A stretch of 64,000 nucleotides of DNA from the NCBI GenBank assembly GCA_032622095.1, contig CP136067.1, positions 39,103,549 to 39,167,548 on the forward strand. The letters are read 5' to 3'. This DNA comes from Siphonodentalium dalli. Taxonomy: Eukaryota > Mollusca > Scaphopoda > Gadilida > Siphonodentaliidae. A program made the translations under genes and the position numbers. Shown here piece after piece: positions 10,666-21,811 of this stretch (the first letter of the stretch is position 1; each line of letters opens with the position of its first letter). The notes under the pieces were generated by a model, which saw nothing but the letters and a program-made list of their open reading frames with translations, ran no database searches and was not told the origin of the DNA.

Positions 10666-11537
10666 AAATTCGGGATATCTCACTGACGTATAATTATGTG
10701 CATGTTCGCATCGACACTAACATTTGAGTTTGTTTATGTGTCTATATTATATTTTACTGTTTAACTTAGGTTTTGTGCGCCCATATGGTATTATAGAAAT
10801 ATATCACAAGATTACATAAAACAAAAGGTTCCTCCATATGAATTATTTTAATAAACGCCATGCTGTCTCCAAATTTATGCGAATGTCACGCAGCGCGGAC
10901 ATAAGTAGTTTGCATGCAGGAGTTACTGTTCCTTTAGATATATAAAATAAAAGTTAATCCTACTTATCCCACAATATTACGAGGCAATTTCACAATTATA
11001 TTATTTATATGCCGTTCCTTTAGAATACTCTCATTATCCTCATATCCACCCTTGAACCATGCCGTAATCCGTATGTCTGTCAGTATTTTTATTTTCGGAA
11101 ACGGCCGAATTAAAATATTTTCCAGCCACATCGATTAATCCAAGATCATCCTTCTTGATTCGCCATTTTCGACTGCAGATTTTAACGAAGAGTATGTGTC
11201 GTACTTTGTCATCAAATGTGAACACTTCAATACAAATCTGCGGAACTAATCACGCATGATTGTGGTTGTTTTGTTTGTATGACGACAACAGCATGAATAA
11301 TATATTCTAACATAACTGGGGTGGTAATTATTAACCAATTCCCACGTTACTCCTTCGTGCTGTTTGTAGTACATATTGACTTTTCATGTCTTTGTATGCG
11401 GAATATATATATATCGGAGCTATGTTATTAACACGTTCACTGCCGAAAACCAATGGGTAATTCCATCACGTATGCCAACATGGGATTTTATGTTTTGCCG
11501 ATAGTAGATGATATTTTACGTATGTATGAGTAATGGT
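10666..11537. other. Intergenic DNA; contains the candidate exon at 11040-11224
   Basis: AT-rich, no repeat family recognised. Words near 11430 (AACACGTTCACTGCC) recall piggyBac-type MITE ends but no matching inverted end was found. Confidence 0.4.
11040..11224 (-). CDS. Candidate second exon paired with the signal-peptide exon
   Basis: A 61-codon frame with start-like context but better read as an exon. A weak acceptor (TTGAAG|TG) would supply two bases that complete the split codon left by the exon at 13234-13312. The frame (FTFDDKVRHILFVKICSR...) ends at a stop at 11040-11042. It is basic and has only one Cys. No family recognised. The pairing rests on phase alone. Confidence 0.2.
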
Positions 11538-12126
11538 TCGACCAATATCGGGTCATGTGATGCTGAAACACGTTATAAGGCTACTACGAGATAACTCCTA
11601 GTCGGCAACTGGAACGGAATTTATTAGTGTTTCATCCCTGGTGCAGGCTACGAGTTATCTCGTAGGTAAATACAATATATATTCAAGTGGGAAGTTGCTA
11701 GCTTAAGTTTGGCATGGATGTGTATGAGTTGTTTTAACGAGATACGTGGTCGCATGCAGGGTGGTTGTACTGTAGTGTTCCGCGGAATCCGCCCCTCCAA
11801 CTTTGGTGAAAGTATTCAACATTTTGAAATCCCATGACTGACACAGCAACAGTTAGAAACTACGTATATAGCTGGCATTGTTGTGATAGTTTGATGTATT
11901 TGTGTGGTTGCTCCACTACGTGTCACGTGCGATCATATTATATGATAATTGGTACAGACTACGTCGAATAAGTCGTCAAAACATAATATGTATTTACCTA
12001 CGAGATAACTCGTAGCTGGCACCAGCGATGACCACTGGTGAGTTTCATCCCAGGTGCCGACTACGAGTTATCTCGTAGGAGCTTTATAACACGTTTCATC
12101 TTTCATTTGACCCGGATTTGATCGAC
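11538..12126. mobile_element. Foldback element with nested palindromic arms
   Basis: The outer ~140 bp on each side are inverted copies of each other (11538-11680 against 11985-12126), separated by ~305 bp. Each arm is itself an inverted repeat: it carries two oppositely oriented copies of the near-palindrome CTACGAGATAACTCGTAG (about 11583, 11647, 12000 and 12061), so four copies lie in the element. No ORF. Non-autonomous foldback/MITE class; superfamily not assignable and no clear target duplication. Confidence 0.75.
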
Positions 12127-13233
12127 AAAAGTTGTATAAAGCACGATAATTCCTTTATATACACACAATGTGTCCGGGAATGGTCTAGTTGCACATGTAT
12201 ATCATGGTTCAGGGACGGACAGAAGACGTCCTAGTGAATTGGAGTATCCTACCAAGATTTCTAACTGGACCCCACCCCTTGTTCAGGCTGTGGGAATCGT
12301 TGTATCTCAAGCCATCGTAATTATACATATAAAATCAATCAATGGGGTCGTTGGGCATGTATTGGCGCACACACCAACATTGCTTGCGGTTTGTGTTATT
12401 ATTAATGTGGTATCAAAGGAGATATTACCTTAACACACAATGAGAACAATATCATTATAGAAGCAGCTCTGACATTTATCAAATTGTCTGACAGGTTTGC
12501 AACTTGTTGCGAATGACCTCACGTTAATCCACTAATACGATTGACCGGCCCCTTGCCATGTCCCCACACACCGCCTATTACCGTAACACAATCGAACCCC
12601 CCTATATAGTTGTTCTCGAAGCGTGAGAACATCCAATTTCTATTTAATAACCCTCCTATAGTCAAGCCCCATTCCCAAATATGTATCAAAACCCCGCCAT
12701 CGTTTTTCGATTCTCTTACGAAATCATACTTAACCTGGTTCGATCTAGTATATACATTTGACACATCATGCCCGTCATACCAAACCTATTTATAAATATT
12801 ACTCTGTTTACATATGTTTGAATTTATATTTGTCGTAGGGAGCGGAGGTCCAGCTAAGTTTCCAGAACTTGTCCTCCAATCCCTAATAATTATGTACTAA
12901 TATATCCATTATACATGACAATAAATATGTTTAAATCAAATCTAATATTGATATGATCCACCACGAGGAGATATACATCGTTAGGCAACTTCGGGTCTTA
13001 CCAGGTGTGCTTGTTGTTTGTAATTGGGACTCGCGTTCGGGTTGGGTAGCACAATGAACAGGGAAGTTAAATAATTTAGAAAATTTAGACGGGTCCTAAA
13101 GGAACACTTTGTTATTAGTCTCAAAAGAATTAAGGGCCAGATATAATATCGTTAACGGCATTCTGTCACAATACCTAAATAAAACACAACCAAGTCTGTA
13201 TCAATTTTTCAAAATAAAGCAGCGTCCACTTAC
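12127..13233. other. Intergenic DNA, possible intron of the 13234 gene
   Basis: Only unconvincing short frames. Would be intronic if the exon pair 13234-13312 / 11040-11224 is real. Confidence 0.35.
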
Positions 13234-13312
13234 CAACATCCGATATGAATAGAACAACGAAAACAATCGTTGCTACATGTATGCATCCAATACGCCGAAC
13301 TGTCATGTCCAT
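13234..13312 (-). CDS. Candidate first coding exon with signal peptide
   Basis: The minus strand reads MDMTVRRIGCIHVATIVFVV, then LFISDV, and is followed directly by a strong donor (GTTG|GTAAGTGG). A basic N-region (RR) and a ~16-residue hydrophobic core make a good signal peptide or signal anchor. A second ATG two codons in (MTVRR) could be the true start. An in-frame stop lies 18 bp upstream, so the frame cannot extend. The product is unknown; it would be a secreted or membrane protein with the rest at lower coordinates. Confidence 0.4.
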
Positions 13313-13539
13313 TATTGGCATAAATTACATTAAAAATGTTCGTGATACAAACTCGGTTGACCGTATGTTTTATGTGGTGGCTGCTGTCCTCTTATAGCTT
13401 CTTGTAATGGCTGGTCTGAATGCCCTTCCTCCAAATATGTGAGCTGACAAGAAAATGACTGCTGATTATATGGCAGCATGAGGGGAACACTTCCTGGTTT
13501 ATATTCAAAAGGGGGGCTTTGTCGGCGTGTATACATTAA

Positions 13540-14159
13540 TCACGCAAGCATAAACATTGATTAAATCTACTACTATTTGCAATAAAATACAGTCAATAAT
13601 CTATCACAATTGGACTTCTATTTCATAGTAAGTGACAGTCAATACTGTGAATTTCGAGACGTCTGCAGTTTTCAATGAACGTAATTGTTTGGCAGAATGC
13701 CTGGCGTAAAGCCACGCGAAATTGTGTTTGTTTTTATTACTTCCCGGTCCGGTTGCGGGAATAAAAATATATGTGGTAAACACCTTGAAGGTCATGTAAG
13801 CATGACGGGTTGGAACCTGAAATTATTCCCCGTTTGTTACATTCCGATCCGGTTATGCATTGAGATGAACATCTGTCGATAAATGAGTTAAATACTGTGA
13901 TGTGCCCTTCATATGCCACCGAGGGACTTGTTTAAGTCACAGAATTAGATCAGCCGCCGAACCCAAATTTATGGTTAATACGTGTGTACGTGTATCAAGT
14001 GATTCTGTCGGGTGTACATATTCCGATGGTATACAGGGTGTCCTCATGCACCGGAATCCACAAGACGGTGGTAAAAATGGCCGAACGTGTCACAAGAACA
14101 TGAGTGTTATCGCCAAGAAGAGGAGGGAACATTAAACAAACATAATTTCAACAATATCG
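13540..14159. other. Intergenic DNA without recognised features
   Basis: Several short overlapping frames, none with recognisable domains. Confidence 0.4.
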
Positions 14160-14530
14160 TTGCACGCAGAACAAAATCTAATTAGATCTAAATAAACTTG
14201 GGTTGGATTTGATGCGTTAGTTGAAGTCCACCGTCTAAACTTTGGGTTTATATCTTAACTAAATCAGTTGGGTTGAGAAATTAACTAAATGCGTGACTAA
14301 ATATTTAGAGTTAATGTCCACTGACTATAAGTATTAGTTAAATCGAACTAAATCGTTGAGTTAGAACTATTTAATTGTCAGTAACTAAATATATAGTTGG
14401 TTTTCAACACATTTAGTTGATTATTCGCCCAATATTTAGTTGAATCTTAACTCAGCGCTGGGTTAAAATGGTCAACTAAGTGGAATTTAGTTATAAAATC
14501 GACTAAAAATTTTGTTAAATTTAATTAAAA
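14160..14530. repeat. Block rich in TTAGTT / AACTAA words
   Basis: About 370 bp in which (A/T)TTAGTT, GTTAGTT, AACTAAAT and their complements recur many times in both orientations, interspersed with GGGTT words. The mixture of direct and inverted copies would allow many small hairpins. No ORF. Confidence 0.55.
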
Positions 14531-14721
14531 TTAGTTACTTTAAAGTGATGTGAAACACTCCAGCAGGGTGGTCGAATATAAATAAAGAATAGTCTTGTTC
14601 AAATTAGTAATTTTTACAAATTTATATCAAAATTGACAACACACACAACCATTCTTATATACCAATTTAATGCAGTGACTCTCGATGACGAAATCGTTTT
14701 CGTCAGTTTATCGCATATAGA

Positions 14722-14870
14722 TGCGTCCCGAATCGAGTAGTAAATATTTACAATTGAGTGTAGTTCAGACGATGTTTTCTATGGAGTGGTATGGTCGTTT
14801 TGCTTCAGATTTTCGGCGATCTGAATACTAACTTATCAGTTTTACGCATCCGAACAAGTACATAATATGT
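14722..14870 (+). repeat. Dispersed repeat, copy 1 (partner at 47819)
   Basis: Shares GCGTCCCGAATCGAG, CTATGGAGTGGTATGGTCG and CTTATCAGTTT.ACGCA.CCGAA in the same order with 47819-47991. Diverged interspersed repeat of unknown class. Confidence 0.6.
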
Positions 14871-15583
14871 CTTTAAACAACTAAATTTTAGTGTATTTCA
14901 AATTTTAACGAAAACTTTCAGTGAGATGGCCTTTGTTAAAATTGGGGAAACTATGAAGCAATCTATAACAAATTACATTTCAGTCATAGTGGCTAAATTT
15001 AACATAGTAGCTCAGACGACATTCGCAGTCCAATTTATCAGTCTCAGATACACATAAAAACACTCGAAAACTCATCAGAACTCCTTAAGTAATACGCATA
15101 TTTACTGCACAGAAACTCGGAGTTTGGTGCATCTTCATCTGTGCCGTTCGCATCTTTCTGGACCGACAGTGGTCCCTTCATATCGCGCGGATATTGAGAA
15201 CGACAGGGATTTTCTAAATTCTGTCAAATCGTATGCTTCATTGACATATTCAACTATATACCGGCATTTGTTTTGGAAGCGTGGGAGTCCAGGAACTATA
15301 CCAGTGAATGGATGTTCTAGAAAATTTGAGTGAGCAAAAACAAAAACACCATTGAAAAAATTCGCCAAAAAAATATTAACGGTCTGATCTGGGAAAACTA
15401 AATGACAACTAGTGGATAAATACTCCTGCTTCGTGTGGACATACACATACGACGCTCGATGTCTGTATTACGATGAGAAACAAACATATCCCCATATCAC
15501 ATACGTGAAAATGACTTTCCCATATTCTCGGTTTTGGCGATACCCTCGGTTTTGGCGATACCACGTACACGGGGGTGTATATA
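14871..15583. other. Intergenic DNA upstream of the first Helitron
   Basis: Contains a frame at 15135-15446 with no recognised domain and a short direct repeat CTCGGTTTTGGCGATACC (15528-15563). Nothing else supported. Confidence 0.4.
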
Positions 15584-16272
15584 CTAGCAGGTGGACCCGA
15601 CTTTGTCCGGGCTGTTTCCCCTCTGCTTTTCGGCGAATGGCGCGATTTGTCCATTTTAAAGGTCAAGGTCGGTGGGGGTCACGATTTGACCCGTCCAAAA
15701 CATTCCTCAGATAAAAGTAAACATATGTATTTGTCCATTTTGAAGGTCAAGGTCGGTGGGGGTCACGATTTGACCCGTCCAAAACATTCCTCAGATAAAA
15801 GTAAACATATGTATTAAATTTCGTCAAAATCCCGTCAAAATTCGCGATTTGACCTTGAATTTACAATTATGAATGTCAAGGTCGGGGTAACGATTTGACC
15901 CGCCCAAAAGACTCCCCGTCCAAAAGTACCTCTAGGTATCAAATTTCATCGAAATCCGTCCCGTTTTATCCGATTTGACCTTGATTTGACATTTTTGAAG
16001 GTCAAGGTCAGGTCGGTGTCACGATTTGAACCGTCCAAAACACTCCCTGGAAAAAATTACCACTAAGTATCAAATTTCGTCAAAATCCGTCTGGCAGTTT
16101 TCCAACACCAACACCAACACCCCACAAATGGTGGAAATCGGCCCAGCGGATACCGAGATACCCTATGTATCAAATTTCGTCCGTAAAATTCCGTCAGTTT
16201 TACCCGATTTGATTTCCACTCAAGTAGATAAACGCGCCTCATATACACACGCTCATTAATTATCAAGCTTCA
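15584..16272 (-). mobile_element. Helitron (non-autonomous), 3'-terminal part
   Basis: On the minus strand it ends with hairpin GCCCGGACAAAGTCGGG, then TCCACCTG and CTAG followed by T, the Helitron 3' terminus. The body has repeated GACC/AAGGTCAAGGTC and CAAATTTCGTC units. Its distal part matches, inverted, the end of the Helitron at 59896-60681 (ACGCTCATTAATTATCAAG). The true 5' end was not located; it may reach the CA microsatellite at 16736. Confidence 0.65.
15647..15814 (+). repeat. Two tandem copies of an 84-bp unit
   Basis: TTGTCCATTTT(A/G)AAGGTC... repeats exactly at 15647 and 15731 with one visible substitution. It lies within the Helitron; a recent local duplication. Confidence 0.9.
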
Positions 16273-16735
16273 AACTAATCGAGTTAACATAGTTATACGT
16301 AGTAATTCAAACATGTATAAGTCACATGCGACCGTCACCGTCCAAATTTCCATATTTATAGAAATCCGGGTATCAGTTTTTTTATAAATCATATAAACAG
16401 TCATAGACAACGGTCTTGTTGTTGGCATTCAGTGAATGGGGGCACAGACAATTCTCACATTGCCGTAAAGATAAATTAGCATTGTGTGTATTTAGTAAAT
16501 TTTAACTAATTATAACTAATTATTTTCTCGCCGTCAAAGTTCAACAATGTCGATGTTGTTGGCATTGACGGCCTGGGGGCCACGGAAGATTCGTACACGG
16601 AAGCCATTTCAACTAAATGGATTCTTGGATGAGATTCCAGACCATACAGATGATGATAATTTAGCGAACTTTTACCCGCGGGGTAACTATACACGACTTG
16701 GCACGAGTTATCCTCCCTGCATCGGGTGACAATAA

Positions 16736-16880
16736 CGCACACACCCTCACACACACACACTCACACACACACACACACACACACTCCCTCACACACACCC
16801 TCACATACACACACACCCTCCCTCACACACACACACACACCCTCACCCTCACGCACATACACCCTCTCACTCACACACAC
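16736..16880. repeat. CA-rich microsatellite
   Basis: (CA)n broken by CCCT and TC interruptions, next to a Helitron 5'-like end (AGATTTCCCAAAATATAT). Similar CA tracts sit at the same place in other Helitrons here. Confidence 0.9.
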
Positions 16881-16900
16881 AGATTTCCCAAAATATATTA

Positions 16901-17370
16901 TACATTTCAAGTCGATAGCTCCACCCGTTTCCGAGATCTGGTCAGCGCATGCGCGAAGCTGGCGTCGCACGGGCTCTGCGACCTGATAAAATTCGTATCC
17001 GGGGCAAGATACATTCACACACCAAATTTCAAGTCGATAGCTCTACCCGTTTCCGAGATCTCGTCTGCGCATGCGCGAAGCTGGCGTCGCACGGGCTCGG
17101 CGACCCGATATAATTCGTATCCGGGGCAAGGTACATTCACATACCAAATTTCAAGTCGATAGCTCCACCCGTTTCCGAGATCTCGTCTGCGCATGCGCGA
17201 AGCGGGCGCCGCACGGGCTCGCCAATACGACAACGACGACCGCCTGGTCAAACTACACACACGTACCAAGTTTCGTCCCGATCGGTCTAGAATCGTAGAT
17301 TTGTATAAATGACAGACATACATACATACAGACAGACAGACAAACAGAGGTCTTCAAAATATATATGAGA
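16901..17370 (-). mobile_element. Helitron, 3' end missing, with three 122-bp repeats
   Basis: Contains three units of a 122-bp tandem repeat starting AAGTCGATAGCTC at 16909, 17031 and 17153. Its 5' end on the minus strand is TCTCATATATATTTTGAAG at 17370, abutting CTAG of the next Helitron without any spacer. The CTAG end is absent. Confidence 0.7.
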
Positions 17371-18469
17371 CTAGCAGGTTAGCCCGCCACTGGCGGCATT
17401 CGTCCCATGGCTTTGTTTCAGAAACATGACATTTTTGTAATTATTTTGTTTTTATTTATTTTTGTTTTTTATTTTTGAATATGAATTTAATGTTTTTTAA
17501 ATTTAATATATTTTGTTTCTGAATTGTTTTTTTATTGTTAATTTTTTTTAATTTTAAATTGTTTTAATTAAATTGTAAATTGTTTTTTTTAATTTTAAAT
17601 TGTTTTAATTAAATTGTAAATTGTTTTATTTAATTTTTTTGTTTCTGGCGGAAATATTTACCCGTAGAAATCCCCCCTTCCTAGGAACGACAGACAACGC
17701 ATTCTTTGTTTCGCGAAATCTCTCTACGATAACATTGCATTGAATTTAAAACAAACGCTTCCCGTCGGGAAATCTGTCTTCGGGTCGTTGTTGTTGGCAT
17801 CACGGCTCCCCGAAAACTCTCACATTGCCGAAAACGTGTATTTAGTAATATCGTTGTTGTTGATATTTACGGCTTGGGGGCTATTTTCTTATTTAGCAAG
17901 TTTGAGCTCAATCGGTTAGAGTCTATAAAGGACACACTCATATATATGACACTTCCCGTAGGTAGCAAGTTTGAGCTCAATCGGCATTCCCTGGAATTTC
18001 CCGTAGATTGGCAGATTCCAGTAGTTTTATAACGGTATATCTGGGGAGAAATCTGATGCTATATTCGTGATTATCTGGGATGATTTCGGTATATACCGAA
18101 GTACTGTAAAAACAGAGCGCGCCATCCGTGCTCGCAGGGAATAAATTTCGAGCGATAAAGTTTGCGTTCCCGTATAACTCTGCAGATGCGAATAACGTTG
18201 AATGGGAAACAGACGCTCTTTATAGAGATGCGTCAAAAACAAACGCTCATTAAATAATCACTTGATTAACCCCCGCCGTGCCTTTGCGGTGATTTGAGAT
18301 TGGAGAACGGGTGCTCTGAGCTTCTCTAAACCGCGACTACGGCGGTGTCGGTGGGATTTTACACTTACATACGAAATTTGATCTCAATCTGTACACGCGT
18401 TTTGGATTCTATGAAGTACACACACACACACACATATACGAAGTCTCAAAATATATAGTATAGAATAGA
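17371..18469 (-). mobile_element. Helitron, complete ends (1,099 bp)
   Basis: On the minus strand: 5' TCTATTCTATACTATATATT; 3' hairpin GCCGCCAGTGGCGGGC, TAACCTG, CTAG. No Rep/helicase ORF, so non-autonomous. A second copy, split by an insertion, is at 25818-29925. Contains an A/T-rich interior (17400-17640). Confidence 0.8.
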
Positions 18470-19278
18470 CTAGCAGGTTAGCCCGCCACCGGCGGCTTGT
18501 CCGAAACATGACATTTTTATATATATTTTTTAATTTTTTAGCTCCACGCGTTTCAATAAGAAAAAATTGTACCCGGTAGCTCCACCAGTTTCCGAGATCT
18601 GGTCTGCGCATGAAAATTTGTACCCGGCGCAAGATACATTCACATGCCAAATTTCAAGTCGATAGCTCCACCCGTTTCCGAGATCTCGTCTGCGCATGCG
18701 CTGCACGGGCGTCGCACGGGCTCGGCGACCCGATAAAATTTGTACCCAGCGCAAGATACATTCACATAGCAAATTTCAAGTCGATAGCTCCACCCGTTTC
18801 CGAGATCTCGTCTGCGCATGCGCTGCACGGGCGTCGCACGGGCTCGGCGACCCGATAAAATTTGTACCCGGCGCAATATACATTCACATAGCAAATTTCA
18901 AGTCGATAGCTCCACCCGTTTCCGATATCTCGTCTGCGCATGCGCTGCACGGGCGTCGCACGGGCTCGCCAATACGATAACGACCACCGCCTGGTCAAAC
19001 TACACACACGTACCAAGTTTCGTCCCGATCGGTGGAGAATCGTAGATTTGTATGAAGTACAACACACACACAAACATAAATATATAAGAGAGATATGTAA
19101 ATTAGATAGATTGTATCAAAATATATAGGAGAGATATGTAAATGATCTACACACCATTACTGGTGTTTGTCAAAGTTTAGTGGCGTATATCAATACTCAT
19201 TCACGATCATATCATTGAGGTCCGGAGGGTGTGGGCTATCTCTCGAATACAAGGAGTTCTCAAAATATTTAGAAGAGA
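18470..19278 (-). mobile_element. Helitron, joined head to tail to the previous one
   Basis: 3' hairpin GCCGCCGGTGGCGGGC plus CTAG at 18470, directly preceded by the GA (TC on the minus strand) of the neighbour. Holds three 122-bp units (AAGTCGATAG at 18656, 18778 and 18900). The 5' end near 19278 is estimated. Duplicated at 29926-30616, where only two 122-bp units remain. Confidence 0.7.
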
Positions 19279-19282
19279 TAAG

Positions 19283-19496
19283 ACAATGCTAGACAACTTT
19301 CGGTTTTCGATTCCGTAAATTCGTTGCATTTCTGACTCACTGAACCGATTATGGCCGCGTAAACGGCATTGTCAAGGCAAGACAACTTTCGGTGTCCCAT
19401 TCCGTAAATTCGTTGCATTTCTGACTCACTGAAACGATTATGGCCGCGTAAACGAATTGTCGCTTGTTTTTCTTCTTCCAAAAGTGAAAGAAAAAC
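19283..19496. mobile_element. Long-TIR MITE, left arm only, cut by the Penelope element
   Basis: Matches the left arm of the elements at 30617-31608 and 36976-37590, including GCATTTCTGACTCACT and ACCGATTATGG. The arm is internally duplicated (two ~94-bp units). Homology stops at 19496, where Penelope ORF2 sequence begins; the junction shares the word AACCTTCATTGAC with the full Penelope copy. Confidence 0.7.
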
Positions 19497-21053
19497 CTTC
19501 ATTGACAAAAAACAATTGGAGTATCTATATTCGGACCGGGAAAAACAGATCTATATACTTTTTACCCAAGGTCCACAAAAAGTTAAGTTCTTGGTCGGCC
19601 GATCGTATCGGATTGCAGTTCTGAATCATATAACATATCCCAGTATATTGATTTTTATCTGAAGCCTATCGCAACCCGACATCCCAGTTATTTGAAAGAT
19701 ACAGAGGACTTTCTGATCAAACTATCAAAAATTGAAGTTCCTTCGTCTGCATACCTCATTACCCTCGATGTCCGCTCTATGTATACCAATATAGGCATCA
19801 CAGAGGGCTTGAAATCTATTAGAAGGGCATTCGAATTCTACTCAGATCCCGATAGGCCCAGCGAGGAAATATTTCAATTATTGGAACTTTCTCTCAGGGG
19901 AAATGATTTCGAATTTAACGGCCAATACTTCCTTCAAATCTCGGGGTGTAGCATTGGCAAGAAATTCAGTCCTAACTTTGCTTCAATTTTCATGGCGGAT
20001 TGGGAGAAAGGGGCTCTAGAAAATTGTGAGAAAAAACCATTAGCATACCATAGGTTCTTGGATGACATTTTCATTATTTGGACACACAGTCGGGATGATT
20101 TTAATGTTTTCTTAGATGTATTGAATTCTCATAATGAAACCATTAAATTAGATGAAACAATTTCGGAAATCAGTATTGATTTCCTTGATTTAACTGTTTT
20201 CAAAGGGCCACAATTCCATTCCACTAATGTACTAGATACCAAGTTGTATACCAAACCAACAGATTCTCATCAGCTTCTACATCGTAAATCATTTCACCCT
20301 CCAAAAGTTTTCAAAGGGCTAATCAAATCACAAATCATTCGATATCACAGAAACTGCACGAACAGAAGCGACCTAAATTCAGCTTGTTCGACATTATTCC
20401 AGGCTTTGCAACCGCGCGGGTACTCCAAGCGATTACTCCGCCAAGTAAAGTCCGAAACCATAAAAGAAATAGAATCATTGAGCCAGGGCCCGGTGCCAAC
20501 CGAGCCGAGTAGAATTCGGCATAATCGGCTGACGCTTTGAACAGTTTCATTCTGCAACAAGGAAAAATGTTACATAAACAGAATGAAATATATCACTCTC
20601 GGTGGGGTTTTCACAAGCGAACAAACCCGCATATCTTATCAAATGAGAGGACAATTTGATTGTGATACAGAGAATGTTATTTACCTGATCACCTGCAAAA
20701 AATGTCGTTTACAATATGTGGATCAGACACAAAACGCACTTCGCTCACGAATGACCAACCATCTCTCAGATATTCGATTAGATAATAATTTTTGTGTTGC
20801 AAACCATTTTAATTTACCTGATCATGATGTAAGATTCCATTTCAGCTTTCAGCCAATCGAACAAACACCAATTCTAACCGAGGATAATGAAACCAAATCG
20901 AAGCGCTTGGAACGCGAAAATCATTGGATGGGCGTTCTCAAAATATATCATCCTTTTGGAATGAATCAAGACTACATTGGGACTCGTCAGAAACACCTGT
21001 GCTTCCCGCTATTGTTCAATCGCAGAAATGTTGAAATCGCAAGCATTTACTAA
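19497..21053 (+). pseudogene. Penelope ORF2 remnant (RT plus GIY-YIG), truncated
   Basis: Equivalent to the last two thirds of the intact ORF at 23376-25472. It carries the RT core (TLDVRSMYTNI, FLDDIFIIW) and a GIY-YIG domain. Relative to the full copy it has small deletions near 19550 and 19590 and an in-frame TGA at ~20538 just before the TVSFCN region. One GIY-YIG residue also differs: QYVDQT here against QYVGQT in the intact copy. Not functional. Confidence 0.9.
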
Positions 21054-21629
21054 CGAAATTTCACAGAATTAAACTCTCAATTACCTGAAATTCTCGACAA
21101 ACGAGTGATTATAGCCTATAGAAAGAATCCGAGTTTACGCGACATGCTTGTTAGATCAAAATTGCGTCATGTTCAAACATAATCAGCAGTACCTTTCATA
21201 ATCCTTCATGTCTCAATGACAAACCTTAAACTCATTAGCGAGTTCCAACGATTCATTTACGTAAGAAATCGCGCCCGCGACCTGAGCCCGTACATACTTA
21301 ATTTTGTCACAAAAACACACACTTCGCCAGTGCCAGGGCCACGATATGTTTCTTTGTTCAAACAAATTCTAAATACTGTCGTTTTTTTGCGCATTGTCTC
21401 GGGTACGAATTCATCACCTATGAGGTCACCACCTCGCGGCAACATGGAAGCTTTAAAATAAACACAGGCTTAAGTTATCACAACTCAATTTGACAGCATT
21501 GTTTGATTCCATTTATTACATATGAACATGTGAACTGATAACACGGGCGGTGTAACCCTTAAACAAAGAGAGATTAACTCTCTGGGTATATAAAGCTATC
21601 CAAAATGTTTTTATTCTAACTCGCTTTAT

Positions 21630-21674
21630 TTGCTTCCTGAAGAAGGTAATTTCTACCGAAACGCGTCGAGGCAA
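21630..21674 (+). ncRNA. Hammerhead-ribozyme-like motif of the Penelope element
   Basis: Core CTGAAGA (21637-21643) and GAAA (21658-21661) flank a stem-loop GGTA-ATTTC-TACC; then CGCG and TC (cleavage after C21667). Outer stem I pairs TTGCTTC (21630-21636) with GAGGCAA (21668-21674): seven pairs, one G-U. This is a type I hammerhead layout. One extra A sits between CTGAAGA and stem II compared with the textbook core. Hammerheads in Penelope-like pseudo-LTRs are established; activity of this one is untested. Confidence 0.7.
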
Positions 21675-21690
21675 TTGACAGTGCGCTCAA

Positions 21691-21789
21691 GTAAGATTTT
21701 TTTTTTCTTTTGCAATTATTCGTTCGTTTTCGTTCATTGCATGTATTGTATTTTTATGCATTGTGTATTAACCATAAATTCATTTTCAG
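21691..21789 (+). other. Candidate spliceosomal intron in the Penelope 5' region
   Basis: Donor CAA|GTAAGA at 21691, acceptor TTTTCAG at 21789, with a T-run and a TATTAAC branch-like word. 99 bp, just 22 bp upstream of the ORF1 ATG. Short introns in Penelope-like elements have been described. Confidence 0.45.
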
Positions 21790-21811
21790 CCCAAATTAAA
21801 GTCCTGAAACT

